64,000 nt of DNA from Methylophaga sp. OBS3. GTDB lineage: Bacteria > Pseudomonadota > Gammaproteobacteria > Nitrosococcales > Methylophagaceae. Where the stretch lies: assembly GCF_026319325.1 (NCBI RefSeq), contig NZ_JAPDMU010000002.1, forward strand, positions 124,001-188,000, written 5' to 3'. Below, piece by piece: positions 16,659 to 25,925 of the stretch. Every line of letters begins with the position of its first letter. Positions within the stretch are counted from its first letter, which is position 1. The position numbers and the translations under genes were made by a program. A model generated the notes under the pieces. It did not search any database. It was not told the origin of the DNA and saw nothing but the letters and a program-made list of their open reading frames with translations.

Positions 16659-16931
16659 TCACTGACCTAATACAGAAGCATCGGCATCATCGCTAACCAT
16701 GTATTCCGGGATAGGATAACTAAAGCTGTCTATATATCGTTGATAAACTTTAGCTGCAACCGGACCTGACATTGGCTGTGGTTGGCTAGAAGCAGCCCCA
16801 CCACTACTTTGCCATTCCAGCCAGTATCGGGTTTGTTCGCCCATTTTGGGCACTTTGTCATTAACACCTTCAGCGCTTACTGACAGGCTAAATAACAGAC
16901 ATAAACCGGTTAATAGTGTTTTTGTCATCAT
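16659..16931 (-). CDS. DUF3613-type small secreted protein of the Tad locus
   Basis: I start at ATG 16931, which has AGGAGAGGG directly upstream; a longer frame reaches back into tadD and lacks a signal peptide. The 90-residue product has a signal peptide (TKTLLTGLCLLFSLSVSAEG) and a short mature region with RYWLEWQSSG and a Pro-rich segment. This pattern matches the small DUF3613 proteins found within gammaproteobacterial Tad loci. The role is unknown; periplasmic assistance to pilus assembly is plausible. Confidence 0.75.
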   Translation of the reverse strand: MMTKTLLTGLCLLFSLSVSAEGVNDKVPKMGEQTRYWLEWQSSGGAASSQPQPMSGPVAAKVYQRYIDSFSYPIPEYMVSDDADASVLGQ

Positions 16932-16941
16932 AACCCTCTCC

Positions 16942-17625
16942 TTACGGTTGTCCCGTGGGTATTTGTTTTGCGAGTGTGTTGGCTTGAGCTTTGAGCTCAG
17001 TAAAGGTTTGCTCATCCATGTTCAATTTATTTGCAAATGACACGGCTTTTTGCTGCTGACCTTGTAGTAGTAGCAAAATGACCATATTGGTCTCAGCAAG
17101 TTGGTTTGCTTCGCTTAATTCAATCGCCGTTAAAAACTCATGGCGAGCTGCAGTAAAGTCACCATTGATAAGTAATGCATAACCATAGTCATTGCGAATA
17201 CGTCCATTCACTGGCAATAGCTCGGCAGCTTTAGCGAGTTGCGACTTTGCTTCAGAACTCTCGCCATTACGTCCGGCAATTAGTCCTAATCCATGATGCC
17301 CTTGTCCAGCCAAACAACTTTCGGTGAGTTGTTGGTAAAGTGGTTTAGCTTCATTGCCACGTTCTGATTGCCGTAAAATTTCAGCTCGCAAATACGTTGC
17401 ATACAAGCTGTCACCGCCCAGCTCATCTAAATGGGCTAGCGCGGCATGCATACGGCCATCATCCATGAGCTGCTGCACCATATCGAGTCTGACCGCCGTA
17501 TCACCTGCCGGTGGTTTGGCGCAGGCCTGACGTGTTTGCTGTGCTGTCGCATCATTATTTGATGGTTGCACAGCCACACAAGCACTAAGCAGAAAACTGA
17601 TGCTGATGATGAACCAACGCAACAT
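16942..17625 (-). CDS. tadD: TadD-like TPR lipoprotein
   Basis: A 227-residue lipoprotein: the signal peptide ends in a lipobox (LLSAC at residue ~16), so the mature protein is lipidated, and TPR-type helix pairs follow (residues ~45-215; for example NDYGYALLINGDFTAARHEF). TadD is the TPR lipoprotein of Tad systems, thought to help assemble the RcpA secretin. Its ATG lies immediately beside the tadC stop, consistent with co-translation. Confidence 0.85.
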   Translation of the reverse strand: MLRWFIISISFLLSACVAVQPSNNDATAQQTRQACAKPPAGDTAVRLDMVQQLMDDGRMHAALAHLDELGGDSLYATYLRAEILRQSERGNEAKPLYQQLTESCLAGQGHHGLGLIAGRNGESSEAKSQLAKAAELLPVNGRIRNDYGYALLINGDFTAARHEFLTAIELSEANQLAETNMVILLLLQGQQQKAVSFANKLNMDEQTFTELKAQANTLAKQIPTGQP

Positions 17626-18551
17626 TAAAATGCTCCCGTAAGACCTTTGGCCAAAGCAATAAAGCCGGGACCTGCCAAGAAAATCAGTAATGCGGGAAAT
17701 AAAAAAACCATCATCACGATAGACATTTTCCCCGATAAGATATTGACCTGCTCTCGCAGTGCAGACAGTTGTCTGTCTTCCATCAGCGCCGCAAATTTAA
17801 CCAATGTTTCTCTAATGTTGCCGCCATGTTTGGAGACTTGCTTCACAATTGCCACCGTGTCGTTAAGCTCACTGACTTCTAATGGTGCCGCCATTTCACT
17901 TAATGCATCAGCAGGGTCAAGACCAGCATCAACTTGCCGCAGAGCGACGGTCAGTTCTTTTGATAACTCTGGCGTCAGTAGCCGGCCTTCTGTATTTAAT
18001 ACCCGTAATGCATGTTCGGTCGATAGGCCTGCATCAAATAACATTCTCAACAGATGCACTGCCGTTGGCATTTCTCGAGATAACTTTTCCCGGCGACTTT
18101 TAGCAAATCGTCGCAATATATTTTTAGGCATTAAAAACCCGAATGCTCCAGCCATAAATAACTGTGCAATCGCCATTTTGCTAAAATTGCTACTAGCTAA
18201 GACATAAACCATCGTTACCAATACAAATACGCCCGGCACGACCCAACAGGACATGTAATACATTGCTCTTCCTGTCAGGGTGTACCAACCTGCCTGTTTA
18301 AGTAGCAGGATGGTTTCTGGCTTCTCAATTTTTGGCATCCAAGCCAAGACTCGGCTGTGTGCCATTCGGCGTACCACATTTATTACCCAGCCTTTTTCCA
18401 TCGGCAGATCGACTGTCTTATGCTCAAGCAACTCATAAAAGCGACGTTGTGCGGATATATCTGCATGATGAGCTTGATACTGTGCCGCCAAAAACAAGCC
18501 AATTGCCAATAGCACCGCTAGGATTAGAGTTACTGTGAGCCAGATCGACAT
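17625..18551 (-). CDS. tadC: TadC inner-membrane platform protein
   Basis: A 308-residue T2SSF-domain protein with an N-terminal membrane helix, paired helices near residues 95-150 and a C-terminal hydrophobic segment. The cytoplasmic T2SSF part includes AVHLLRMLFDAGLSTEHALR and LVKFAALMEDRQLSALREQV. With TadB it forms the inner-membrane platform that couples the TadA ATPase to Flp pilin polymerisation. It ends where tadD begins and follows tadB by 1 bp. Confidence 0.9.
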   Translation of the reverse strand: MSIWLTVTLILAVLLAIGLFLAAQYQAHHADISAQRRFYELLEHKTVDLPMEKGWVINVVRRMAHSRVLAWMPKIEKPETILLLKQAGWYTLTGRAMYYMSCWVVPGVFVLVTMVYVLASSNFSKMAIAQLFMAGAFGFLMPKNILRRFAKSRREKLSREMPTAVHLLRMLFDAGLSTEHALRVLNTEGRLLTPELSKELTVALRQVDAGLDPADALSEMAAPLEVSELNDTVAIVKQVSKHGGNIRETLVKFAALMEDRQLSALREQVNILSGKMSIVMMVFLFPALLIFLAGPGFIALAKGLTGAF

Positions 18552-18552
18552 A

Positions 18553-19455
18553 TCAAATACTCTTAATCATTCGCCACAACACAAAGGCACCTAGCCCTTG
18601 AAATGCCACGGCCGTGATCAACATATACTTGCCGCCCTCATCTTCCCACATGGTGAGTAGATAACCTGGATTCATCATCATGATATAACCAGCAATGAGC
18701 AGTGGCAGAACACCTAAAACCCAAGCAGTAACACGCGTTTCACCTGTCATCGTACGTAATTCACGACGGGCGGCTTCACGACTATGAATCATTTTGACGA
18801 TGTTATTAAGTAGGTCTCGAACACTACTCCCGTAGATTCGGTTAACCCGAATCGCCAGAGACACCAAATAAAGCTCTTGTACTCGGTATAGTTCGGCAAC
18901 TTGTTGGATTGACTGACCTAGGTCATCGCCCAATCGGTTTGCACGCAGCACACGTTCAAAAATCTCTTTCAATGGATCTGGCGTTTCTGAAGCTGCTAGT
19001 TGAAGCGCGCTTTCCATACTGCGTCCCGTGCCTAATGCCCGCAACACTTGGTCAAGAAACAACGGTAATTCCAATAAAATCATTTTGACGCGAGCATTCG
19101 CTCGCTGCCAGAGCCATAAATATAAAGTAACCAATAGGATGAACGGCACCATTAATGCTGCGACAAATCCGTTATTGATGCCCACTAACGCCATCAAAAT
19201 AAGAGTTATCGTGATTGAAATAGCGTAGTGTTTCTCTTGCGGCTGCAGACCTGCACGCCAAAACATCGCTTTTACACTATTGGACTGGCGACGACGCTCT
19301 TTTAAACGGCGACCATCGATACTCATACCCGCCGTTTTTGAGAAATGTTCATTGGTTTTTTCGCTTAACTCTTGCTTCCCGCTTCGTGCAACGGCAACAA
19401 AAGCCAACACCATAAGCAGGCCAGACATTGCATAAATCACGATGAAGATCGTCAT
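18553..19455 (-). CDS. tadB: TadB inner-membrane platform protein
   Basis: A 300-residue T2SSF-domain protein. It has an N-terminal membrane helix, a helix pair near residues 75-125, the cytoplasmic domain with FLDQVLRALGTGRSMESALQ and LRVNRIYGSSVRDLL-like features, and a C-terminal helix pair. It is the TadC paralogue in the pilus platform. Its start shares a base with the tadA stop region, so the two are translationally coupled. Confidence 0.9.
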   Translation of the reverse strand: MTIFIVIYAMSGLLMVLAFVAVARSGKQELSEKTNEHFSKTAGMSIDGRRLKERRRQSNSVKAMFWRAGLQPQEKHYAISITITLILMALVGINNGFVAALMVPFILLVTLYLWLWQRANARVKMILLELPLFLDQVLRALGTGRSMESALQLAASETPDPLKEIFERVLRANRLGDDLGQSIQQVAELYRVQELYLVSLAIRVNRIYGSSVRDLLNNIVKMIHSREAARRELRTMTGETRVTAWVLGVLPLLIAGYIMMMNPGYLLTMWEDEGGKYMLITAVAFQGLGAFVLWRMIKSI

Positions 19456-20753
19456 CAGTAATCCTGCTTATCGGTCTTTATCGAGCTGCTTTGAGAGTGT
19501 ATTAAAGGCTCTGAAGCAAACTTCTGGTTGGCAGGCCGAACGTTTTGGCTAACGTGTTGCTCTGTTCTCGGATCGTAATAAAACAACTCATTGAGCATAA
19601 ATTGGTTATCACGATACCCCGTTATTTCAGCAATTGAGGTAATACGACGTTTACCGTCAGCAAAACGAGAGATATGCACAATCAAGTCCAGTGCACTGGC
19701 AATCATCTCGCGAACAACATCAGGGCCACCTCTAAAATTTGCCAAAGAAGCCAGCATCTCAAGACGAGTTAACGCATCACGAGTGTTATTCGCATGCACA
19801 GTACTCATTGAACCATCATGCCCAGTATTCATCGCCTGAAGCACATCAAGTACCTCTTCGCCGCGCACCTCACCTAAAATAATTCTGTCAGGCCGCATAC
19901 GTAAGGCGTTTCTAACTAAATCTCTAGCACGAACCTCACCTTGGCCTTCCACATTAGGTGGGCGGGTTTCAAGACGAACAACATGGTTATGGCCTAATTG
20001 CAGCTCGGCTGCATCCTCAATGGTAACCAAGCGCTGAGAAGGATCAATAAACCGGCTCAAGATATTGAGCAAAGTAGTTTTACCTGTACCGGTACCACCA
20101 CTCACCATAATGTTGCATCGCACTTGCACCGCTTTTATCAAGAGATCGAGCATCTCTTGACTCATCGTGCCGTAAACCAACATATCCGATTCACGCAGCA
20201 TTTCTTTACGAAATTTACGTATCGATAACGAAGGCCCATCCAGTGCTAATGGCGGAATAATGGCATTGATACGACTACCATCTGGCAAGCGTGCATCCAC
20301 CATTGGCGTTGACTCATCTAACCGCCGCCCCATCGGTGCAATAATCCGACGAATGACACGAAGTACATGTTCATCATCGATAAAACGTAATGAAGACTCT
20401 TGTACACGGCCATTACGCTCATAGAAAATGTGATAAGCACCATTGACCATGATGTCGCTAATGGTGTCATCCGCCAGCAGTGAGTGGAGAGGGCCATAGC
20501 CCACTAACTCATTAACCATTTCTTCTGTCAGCTCATCCAAATCTTCGCTACTAACGGCCATATGACTCTTGTTGGCATATTCAGAGACATGCCCATACAC
20601 ATAATCATAGAGCTGCTCTGACGACCAATCACTCACCGGCACCTTGTCTTCTTCAACACGTGCTATCAGATAGCGGTGTAGCGCATACTTAATATCTTGA
20701 TAAGTCTGTGTATTCTTTAAAGTAAAGTCGTAGTGTGGATAATCAAAGTTCAT
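19455..20753 (-). CDS. tadA: TadA/CpaF secretion ATPase
   Basis: A 432-residue type II/IV secretion ATPase that powers Flp pilus assembly. It shows the Walker A loop GGTGTGKTT near residue 220, an Asp-box region (TIEDAAELQL), Walker B (RIILGEVRGEE) and the His-box (GSMSTVHANN). The N-terminal ~100 residues are the CpaF-type helical region. Its start overlaps the tadZ stop (ATGA). All catalytic elements look intact. Confidence 0.95.
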   Translation of the reverse strand: MNFDYPHYDFTLKNTQTYQDIKYALHRYLIARVEEDKVPVSDWSSEQLYDYVYGHVSEYANKSHMAVSSEDLDELTEEMVNELVGYGPLHSLLADDTISDIMVNGAYHIFYERNGRVQESSLRFIDDEHVLRVIRRIIAPMGRRLDESTPMVDARLPDGSRINAIIPPLALDGPSLSIRKFRKEMLRESDMLVYGTMSQEMLDLLIKAVQVRCNIMVSGGTGTGKTTLLNILSRFIDPSQRLVTIEDAAELQLGHNHVVRLETRPPNVEGQGEVRARDLVRNALRMRPDRIILGEVRGEEVLDVLQAMNTGHDGSMSTVHANNTRDALTRLEMLASLANFRGGPDVVREMIASALDLIVHISRFADGKRRITSIAEITGYRDNQFMLNELFYYDPRTEQHVSQNVRPANQKFASEPLIHSQSSSIKTDKQDY

Positions 20754-21979
20754 GCACTGACCTTAGCCTTTGCTGGCTTACGGAAATTCAGCCAACTTAA
20801 TAAACCTTTTTTATTTTTATCTAGGTTAGAGGCTGTCCATGACTCACTGAGATTACGCGCCATTTTCCTGACTGCCAGCGTATAGGGATCTCTTGGCGCA
20901 CACTCATATAAGCTTTCGCCAGAATTCATCATTTTTAGCCTTGCCATACCCGATGAAGGCAAAGTCGCTTGCAAAGAGATATTCAAACCGCGAGCTAGAT
21001 TTTCAGCATCAGGTGGCAGATTAGGTAGATAGTGGTCAACGACCAGCTTTACTTTCTCCATATCGATCTGTGACTGAGATAACTTACGAATCAAATGCAT
21101 ATTCTGTTTACAGCTCGGCACACTTTGCTCCAGCAAAGCCAGCGTTGTATCTGAGTTACTAACCAACAGTTGGAGAAAATCAGAGTGTGGCACACCACCT
21201 AAATTAATAATGATATGACTAAAGTATTGCTGTAATACGCCCAACAGGACATAGACATCTGCCGATGTCATATCCCCCATGCTAGTCTGTTCTTCAGGTA
21301 GTGCGAGCAACTTCAAGCCGCTTTCATGCTTGGCAAAAGCACTATCAATGAGCGTTGAGTCTAATCGTCGCAAGCTTCTCACCGCATCAAGAAAACTATA
21401 GGGCGCATTAATACCTAGGTAAGTCAACGTATCAGCAGCGGGTGTCCCCAAGTCCATTAGCAAGACATTTTCATCAGGCGCATCTAGCTGCATAGATAAG
21501 GCTAAATGCAATGCGAGCATAGGGGTATCCGTACCCGGTCTTGCACTAATCAGCGAAATAACTTTGCCACGACTAATTTGGCTATGCTGGGCAACAGGTG
21601 CACGATGACGTAAGCGGTTCACCAAGCGCATCACTTCACTTTGCCGTGTTCCCGTCGTAATAAACTCTCTGGCTCCAGAACGCATCGCACTCAATAACAG
21701 TTCGTTATCCGATGTATCAGCAATCGCAATGACCAGTAACATGGTTTTAAACGTCACCAAGTCTTCAATAAAAGTGGTGGTTTTACGAAGGTTTTCACTC
21801 GATAACCCTACAAACACCACTTGGGCTCCAGTTAAATCAAGTAGCTGCCTGACGCGTTCGATAGAATCATAGTCTGACTTAACGACTTCCCCCTCTTCGG
21901 CAAGCACCTCTTGTAGCCAAGTCAGTTGAACTTCATTACTGGGCACAACAATAAATGAACTTTTTTGATTTTTAGCCAT
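20750..21979 (-). CDS. tadZ: TadZ/CpaE-like pilus localisation protein with degenerate P-loop
   Basis: The 409-residue protein has an N-terminal receiver-like domain (residues ~5-125) and a ParA/MinD-like domain from about residue 135. TadZ/CpaE positions the Tad apparatus at the pole. The deviant Walker A position reads SARPGTDTPML, without the Lys residues that bind ATP phosphate in canonical MinD/ParA loops, so ATP hydrolysis is doubtful. The later motif VLLMDLGTPAAD corresponds to the switch region. It lies between rcpA (6 bp) and tadA (overlap). Confidence 0.88.
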   Translation of the reverse strand: MAKNQKSSFIVVPSNEVQLTWLQEVLAEEGEVVKSDYDSIERVRQLLDLTGAQVVFVGLSSENLRKTTTFIEDLVTFKTMLLVIAIADTSDNELLLSAMRSGAREFITTGTRQSEVMRLVNRLRHRAPVAQHSQISRGKVISLISARPGTDTPMLALHLALSMQLDAPDENVLLMDLGTPAADTLTYLGINAPYSFLDAVRSLRRLDSTLIDSAFAKHESGLKLLALPEEQTSMGDMTSADVYVLLGVLQQYFSHIIINLGGVPHSDFLQLLVSNSDTTLALLEQSVPSCKQNMHLIRKLSQSQIDMEKVKLVVDHYLPNLPPDAENLARGLNISLQATLPSSGMARLKMMNSGESLYECAPRDPYTLAVRKMARNLSESWTASNLDKNKKGLLSWLNFRKPAKAKVSA

Positions 21980-21985
21980 AACGTC

Positions 21986-23341
21986 CTACTTTGAAAAACC
22001 GCTTGAAACCGGGGCTTTTTCACCAAACCGGCCATTTTCATTGAAAAGAAACTCGGCAAAACTTGGGTCATAGTCTCTATAACGCTCACCTGGTAACTCA
22101 GGAAGTTTTGCCGCTCTGGCAATAGGTTTAACTAAGCGTGGCGTCACAATCATCAATAACTCACGATCCTGACGATCTAACTGATTATTTCGGAAAAAAG
22201 CCCCCAGAATGGGGATGTCACCCAATCCAGGTAACTTATCAACATTGGCAACTGTGTTCTGGCTGATAAGCCCACTTATTACAAAGCTTTCACCATCACC
22301 TAAAGCAACACTGGTGTCAGTTCGGCGCACACGTAATGCAGGGACTGTTACCCCGCCACTTTCAATGCCTGCTGAAAAATCTAGCTCACTCACTTCTGGC
22401 GCGACTTTTAATGCAATCCGGTTACTGTTTAATACCGTTGGTGTTAGCGATAACCGCACCCCGAACTCTTTGTACTCAATGGTGACACTGTTGTCGAAAC
22501 CACTCCCTCTCACTGGTACTGGAAACTCACCACCCGCCAAAAAGTTTGCACTTTGACCACTCATCGCCATGAGGGATGGCTCAGCTAAGGTATAAGCAAA
22601 ACCATTTCCCTCTAAAACGGAAAGTGCTGCTAATAAGCCATTAGATTGGCGGCCATAAATTAGATTGAATGCTCCACTTTCTGGTACAGGATTACCCGAA
22701 AAAGAAATCCCCCCTGCGCCCACCGTTGCGCCGGTTAAACCGCCAGGAGGTGCTAAAGCTCTTGGCGTTTTGCCATTGAGCCCTTTCCCTAAAAAGAAGC
22801 CTGCCGACTGCATCCGGCTTTTACTAATTTCAACAATTTTGATATCAATTTGTACTTGAGAGGGATCAACCATCTCACTACTATCAATACCCACTTCATC
22901 ACTCATACCCAACGACTGACGAACAGCAGCATGTTGCTCAAGCGACGAAATATTGCCTTGCAGCTGAACCTCACCGCCAACGGCATTGGCTGAATAGTTG
23001 TCAGCCCCAAGCTGCTCCAGGCTTTGCTGCGCCTGCTGGCTATCGGCACCAACTTGCAAAGTTAGTTGTTCAACATCACCACCTTTTTGAGGCCAAACCG
23101 TCATATTGGTCACCCCTGCAGACAAAGGCGTAATCAGGATCTCTCGTGCATTAATTACAGCAACGTCAGCAACTGCAGGATTACCAACAGCAACGCGTCC
23201 AATAGGTTGGCTAACCGAGTGACGTTTTTGTATCCCAATCTCTAATTGCAGAGGGGATTTAGCCATGCTGCTTGAGGCCAGCAGTGTTAATAGCCCTAAC
23301 CAGACCATTTTCATTCCTAAGCTATTTAAACGGCCTGACAT
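21986..23341 (-). CDS. rcpA: RcpA/CpaC outer-membrane secretin
   Basis: A 451-residue secretin. It has a signal peptide, an N-terminal pilus-assembly domain with VAVGNPAVADVAVIN and a BON-like repeat, then the secretin core with VPVRGSG, FGVRLSLTPTV, RRTDTSVALGDGESFVISGL and LPGLGDIPILGAFFR. It forms the outer-membrane gate for the Flp pilus. I take ATG 23341, supported by GGGAGA nine bases upstream, over an ATG nine codons later. It follows rcpC by 1 bp. Confidence 0.93.
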   Translation of the reverse strand: MSGRLNSLGMKMVWLGLLTLLASSSMAKSPLQLEIGIQKRHSVSQPIGRVAVGNPAVADVAVINAREILITPLSAGVTNMTVWPQKGGDVEQLTLQVGADSQQAQQSLEQLGADNYSANAVGGEVQLQGNISSLEQHAAVRQSLGMSDEVGIDSSEMVDPSQVQIDIKIVEISKSRMQSAGFFLGKGLNGKTPRALAPPGGLTGATVGAGGISFSGNPVPESGAFNLIYGRQSNGLLAALSVLEGNGFAYTLAEPSLMAMSGQSANFLAGGEFPVPVRGSGFDNSVTIEYKEFGVRLSLTPTVLNSNRIALKVAPEVSELDFSAGIESGGVTVPALRVRRTDTSVALGDGESFVISGLISQNTVANVDKLPGLGDIPILGAFFRNNQLDRQDRELLMIVTPRLVKPIARAAKLPELPGERYRDYDPSFAEFLFNENGRFGEKAPVSSGFSK

Positions 23342-23342
23342 A

Positions 23343-24329
23343 TCAATTCTCCCTGTCCACTGAGACTGTCGCAGTATCTACACCACGATGAACCGTCACT
23401 TTAGGTTTTGCCGGTTGCGTTACAGCAGTGTTTCCTGAAACAGGCCGGTTTTGAATAACTTTGAATGGCGTTACACCAAATGCTTCTAGTGTTACTGCTT
23501 TGGCTTTTTGCTCTGATGCAGCTGTCTCAGTGGCATGTTTATCTGTTTGCGAATGCGCACTTAATGCTTCAGGTCCTAGCAGCGCCAGCCGAAGCCGACC
23601 GGCAGACTCTGCAAGTAATAATGCCGAAATATCTTGGTCTTTTACCGCTAACACAGCCGTCTTACTTTGCTTGCCCGTAGGCTCTTCCTCTTCTACATCT
23701 TTAGTAGCGGTATCGGCTGACGGTTGCTCGGTAACATTTTCTTCATTATTTACTTTGGATTTTGCAGAAATCGCATCAACGTCAGTCGTGTCAACTGAGT
23801 TGCCATATGCAAGGACTCTTGCTGCGGACAAGATTCGTTGAGCTGAGCTTTGATTGCCAGTTTCATTACCTGCCGCTAAATAAAGCAATACATCGACATA
23901 ATCACCGGGCTGAATAAAGCCACCAACGCCAGTAACCTCATCAACACGTATTGCAATCGCTCTCTCCCCGGCCCGGATAGCATTTACGAGATGGCTGAAA
24001 TCATGAAAATGTTCTTCAAGTATCAAATCACCAGCAGCAATCGGTAACTTAACTTGCCGATTAATGACTTGTTGTTGAGTAGAGTAGCTATGAGCTGGTG
24101 GTGCGGCCATAAACATTACCGTGACATCATCTTCGGTAATTTGTTGATCGGTTGAGATATCTTGCGCCGCTACCAGCACCGGCATACGGATCGGCTCAGG
24201 TGGCGGAGTATCTACAACATTCTCATTCTTGAGGGTTGGTGCATGACTGGCTTGATAGCCCATATAGCCAAGTGCAAGTGCTCCCAATGCAAGTAACACC
24301 GCCATAATCCTTAGAACAGAACTACTCAT
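23343..24329 (-). CDS. rcpC: RcpC/CpaB Flp pilus assembly protein
   Basis: A 328-residue protein with one N-terminal membrane helix and a SAF domain (VLVAAQDISTDQQITEDDV, then LILEEHFHDF) followed by the CpaB/RcpC region (AIAIRVDEVTGVGGFIQPGD). Residues ~190-225 form an acidic low-complexity insert rich in Glu and Thr. The protein is periplasmic, anchored in the inner membrane, and may modify or stabilise the pilus or secretin. It follows tadE across a 69-bp gap. Confidence 0.9.
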   Translation of the reverse strand: MSSSVLRIMAVLLALGALALGYMGYQASHAPTLKNENVVDTPPPEPIRMPVLVAAQDISTDQQITEDDVTVMFMAAPPAHSYSTQQQVINRQVKLPIAAGDLILEEHFHDFSHLVNAIRAGERAIAIRVDEVTGVGGFIQPGDYVDVLLYLAAGNETGNQSSAQRILSAARVLAYGNSVDTTDVDAISAKSKVNNEENVTEQPSADTATKDVEEEEPTGKQSKTAVLAVKDQDISALLLAESAGRLRLALLGPEALSAHSQTDKHATETAASEQKAKAVTLEAFGVTPFKVIQNRPVSGNTAVTQPAKPKVTVHRGVDTATVSVDREN

Positions 24330-24398
24330 CGCACTCTCCCAACCTGACTTACCATGTCCGTTATCCCTTTATATTTTTTGCGGCAGTTTCTACTAAAA

Positions 24399-24884
24399 CT
24401 AAAGTGTCACGCTCGCAGTACCCGTTAAATCTTGGGGTAGTCGAGGTACATCACCCAATCCAGGCAATGTCAGCGTCGGCACCATCGGGTTGTCTCGATA
24501 ATCAGGAAATCGCACCGTCACATTTAACATGCCTGTCGCGGGGTCAAACACCACACCCACATTGCTGTTATCGTTGCCTAAAACGGCATTACTGGCTGAG
24601 GCTGGTAACCATGACAAGGTATCGCCGACAACAGCTCTCACTCTGGGAATAACACCAGTTTGGATATAGCTATTGGTATCAGCAAAAGCACTCGGCTCAA
24701 CCGCAACCCCTGCTCGAGCACCTGACGCAGCGGCATGATTAAACGCCTGCATCATCATCAGTGGCATTGAATAACTGACAATTGCGTAAAACAACGAAAA
24801 AAAGATCACAAACAGTAACGCTGCCTCAATTGCCGCAGCCCCTTTTTGTTTTTTAAGCCTTTTTGGAAAAATTCGTTTATTCAT
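24399..24884 (-). CDS. tadE: TadE-like pseudopilin
   Basis: A 161-residue TadE-type protein. It has a basic N-terminus, then QKGAAAIEAALLFVIFFSLF (the Glu and hydrophobic core of TadE pseudopilins), with an Ala/Gly-rich helix and a beta-rich C-terminal part. TadE is processed by the prepilin peptidase TadV, which is encoded just upstream with a 4-bp overlap. No separate TadF gene is seen. Confidence 0.85.
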   Translation of the reverse strand: MNKRIFPKRLKKQKGAAAIEAALLFVIFFSLFYAIVSYSMPLMMMQAFNHAAASGARAGVAVEPSAFADTNSYIQTGVIPRVRAVVGDTLSWLPASASNAVLGNDNSNVGVVFDPATGMLNVTVRFPDYRDNPMVPTLTLPGLGDVPRLPQDLTGTASVTL

Positions 24885-25411
24885 GATGCACCCGCCATAT
24901 TTGCCATACCGGAAATGTGCACCACCAACATAAGCAAACCACCTAGCGCCAGCAATGTGCCGAAAGGAAGTGATTTACTCTGGAATAGCGTTGGAATAGG
25001 GAGTTGGCAGCCAACTCTCGCTAAGTAAACATTTAGATATGGAAAGTTACGCTGAGCCAGCAGGCAATAAGTAAGTATTAGCCCAGCAGTGAGGCCGGAA
25101 AAGACAAAACTGAGCAGCATAAATTGCGTACTCGTCAGCAATCCCATCACTGCAAGCATTTTTACATCGCCTGCACCGAGCATTTTTAGCATACAGCCCG
25201 GCAGCGTCAGCAAGACAGCCAAAAACATAGCCATCACGGCCGAAAGGATAGGTGCACCTATAGCACTTGCCTGAGTAACACCAAAGCTAGCAATAGCAAT
25301 GATGCCGGCAAATATCATTAACGGGTTTGGCAGTTTCCTATAACGAAAATCTGTGACTAAACAACAGCAAAGCCAAACACCGAGAATGTAGGCAAGAACC
25401 GAAAGTTGCAC
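24881..25411 (-). CDS. tadV: Prepilin peptidase TadV/CpaA (A24)
   Basis: A 176-residue integral membrane protein with about six hydrophobic segments and both catalytic aspartate motifs of A24 peptidases: CLVTDFRYRKLPNP near residue 20 and GAGDVKMLAVMG near residue 85. It cleaves Flp, TadE and TadF-like prepilins at the inner membrane. It lacks the N-methylation domain of PilD-type enzymes, as expected for TadV. The flp gene lies 15 bp upstream. Confidence 0.92.
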   Translation of the reverse strand: MQLSVLAYILGVWLCCCLVTDFRYRKLPNPLMIFAGIIAIASFGVTQASAIGAPILSAVMAMFLAVLLTLPGCMLKMLGAGDVKMLAVMGLLTSTQFMLLSFVFSGLTAGLILTYCLLAQRNFPYLNVYLARVGCQLPIPTLFQSKSLPFGTLLALGGLLMLVVHISGMANMAGAS

Positions 25412-25426
25412 TTGCCTCTCAGGCGC

Positions 25427-25624
25427 TTAGCCCGCTTCCTGGGTCCCCGTTAAGGCATCTTGTATGCCTTGGAATATGCCCTGCACCGCATCATTAACAC
25501 CAGGGACGAATAGTACGATCGCAACTGCAACCATGGCTGCAATCAACGCATATTCGATACCGCTAGCGCCTTCTTCGCTATGCAAGAATTGCATAACCGT
25601 TTGTTTTAGATTTTTGAGATCCAT
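25427..25624 (-). CDS. flp: Flp-type major pilin
   Basis: I start at ATG 25624, with AGGGGGA seven bases upstream, giving 65 residues. The class III prepilin site is clear: a leader ending in EEG, then ASGIEYALIAAMVAVAIVLF, in which Glu5 and Tyr6 after the cleavage site are the conserved Flp residues. The mature pilin of about 46 residues polymerises into the Flp/Tad fibre used in surface attachment. It is the first gene of the operon and has a 300-bp AT-rich region upstream. Confidence 0.93.
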   Translation of the reverse strand: MDLKNLKQTVMQFLHSEEGASGIEYALIAAMVAVAIVLFVPGVNDAVQGIFQGIQDALTGTQEAG

Positions 25625-25925
25625 TTTTATCCCCCTAAGCAATTACAAATCCATTAATCGCACGTCGCTCTTCGGCGGCGACTTAACTTTTCTTTACGTT
25701 TCTAACGTACACCTATATTTAAAGGAAATTTTTCCCGATCTCAACCCTTCAATACGTAAATTAACGAATGTTTCACAAAAATTTTTAAGCACATAATTAA
25801 CAAGCAGAAAAGACAATAAATCACCCATTAAAAACAACAACTTAATATAAAACCATTAATATAAATACTTCTTTTTCGCAATAATATTGCCATTAATAGT
25901 GTTGTGTTAAATCTAATTTTATGAG
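25625..25925 (-). promoter_or_regulatory. AT-rich promoter region upstream of flp
   Basis: About 300 bp of AT-rich sequence separates flp from the EEP gene. It contains a GC-rich hairpin (GTCGC/GCGAC arms, about 25666-25684) that would lie in the flp 5' leader, and a 13-nt palindrome GCAATAATATTGC (25878-25890). I see no sigma-54 consensus. No open reading frame here looks real. The Tad operon promoter must lie in this stretch, but I cannot fix it. Confidence 0.4.
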
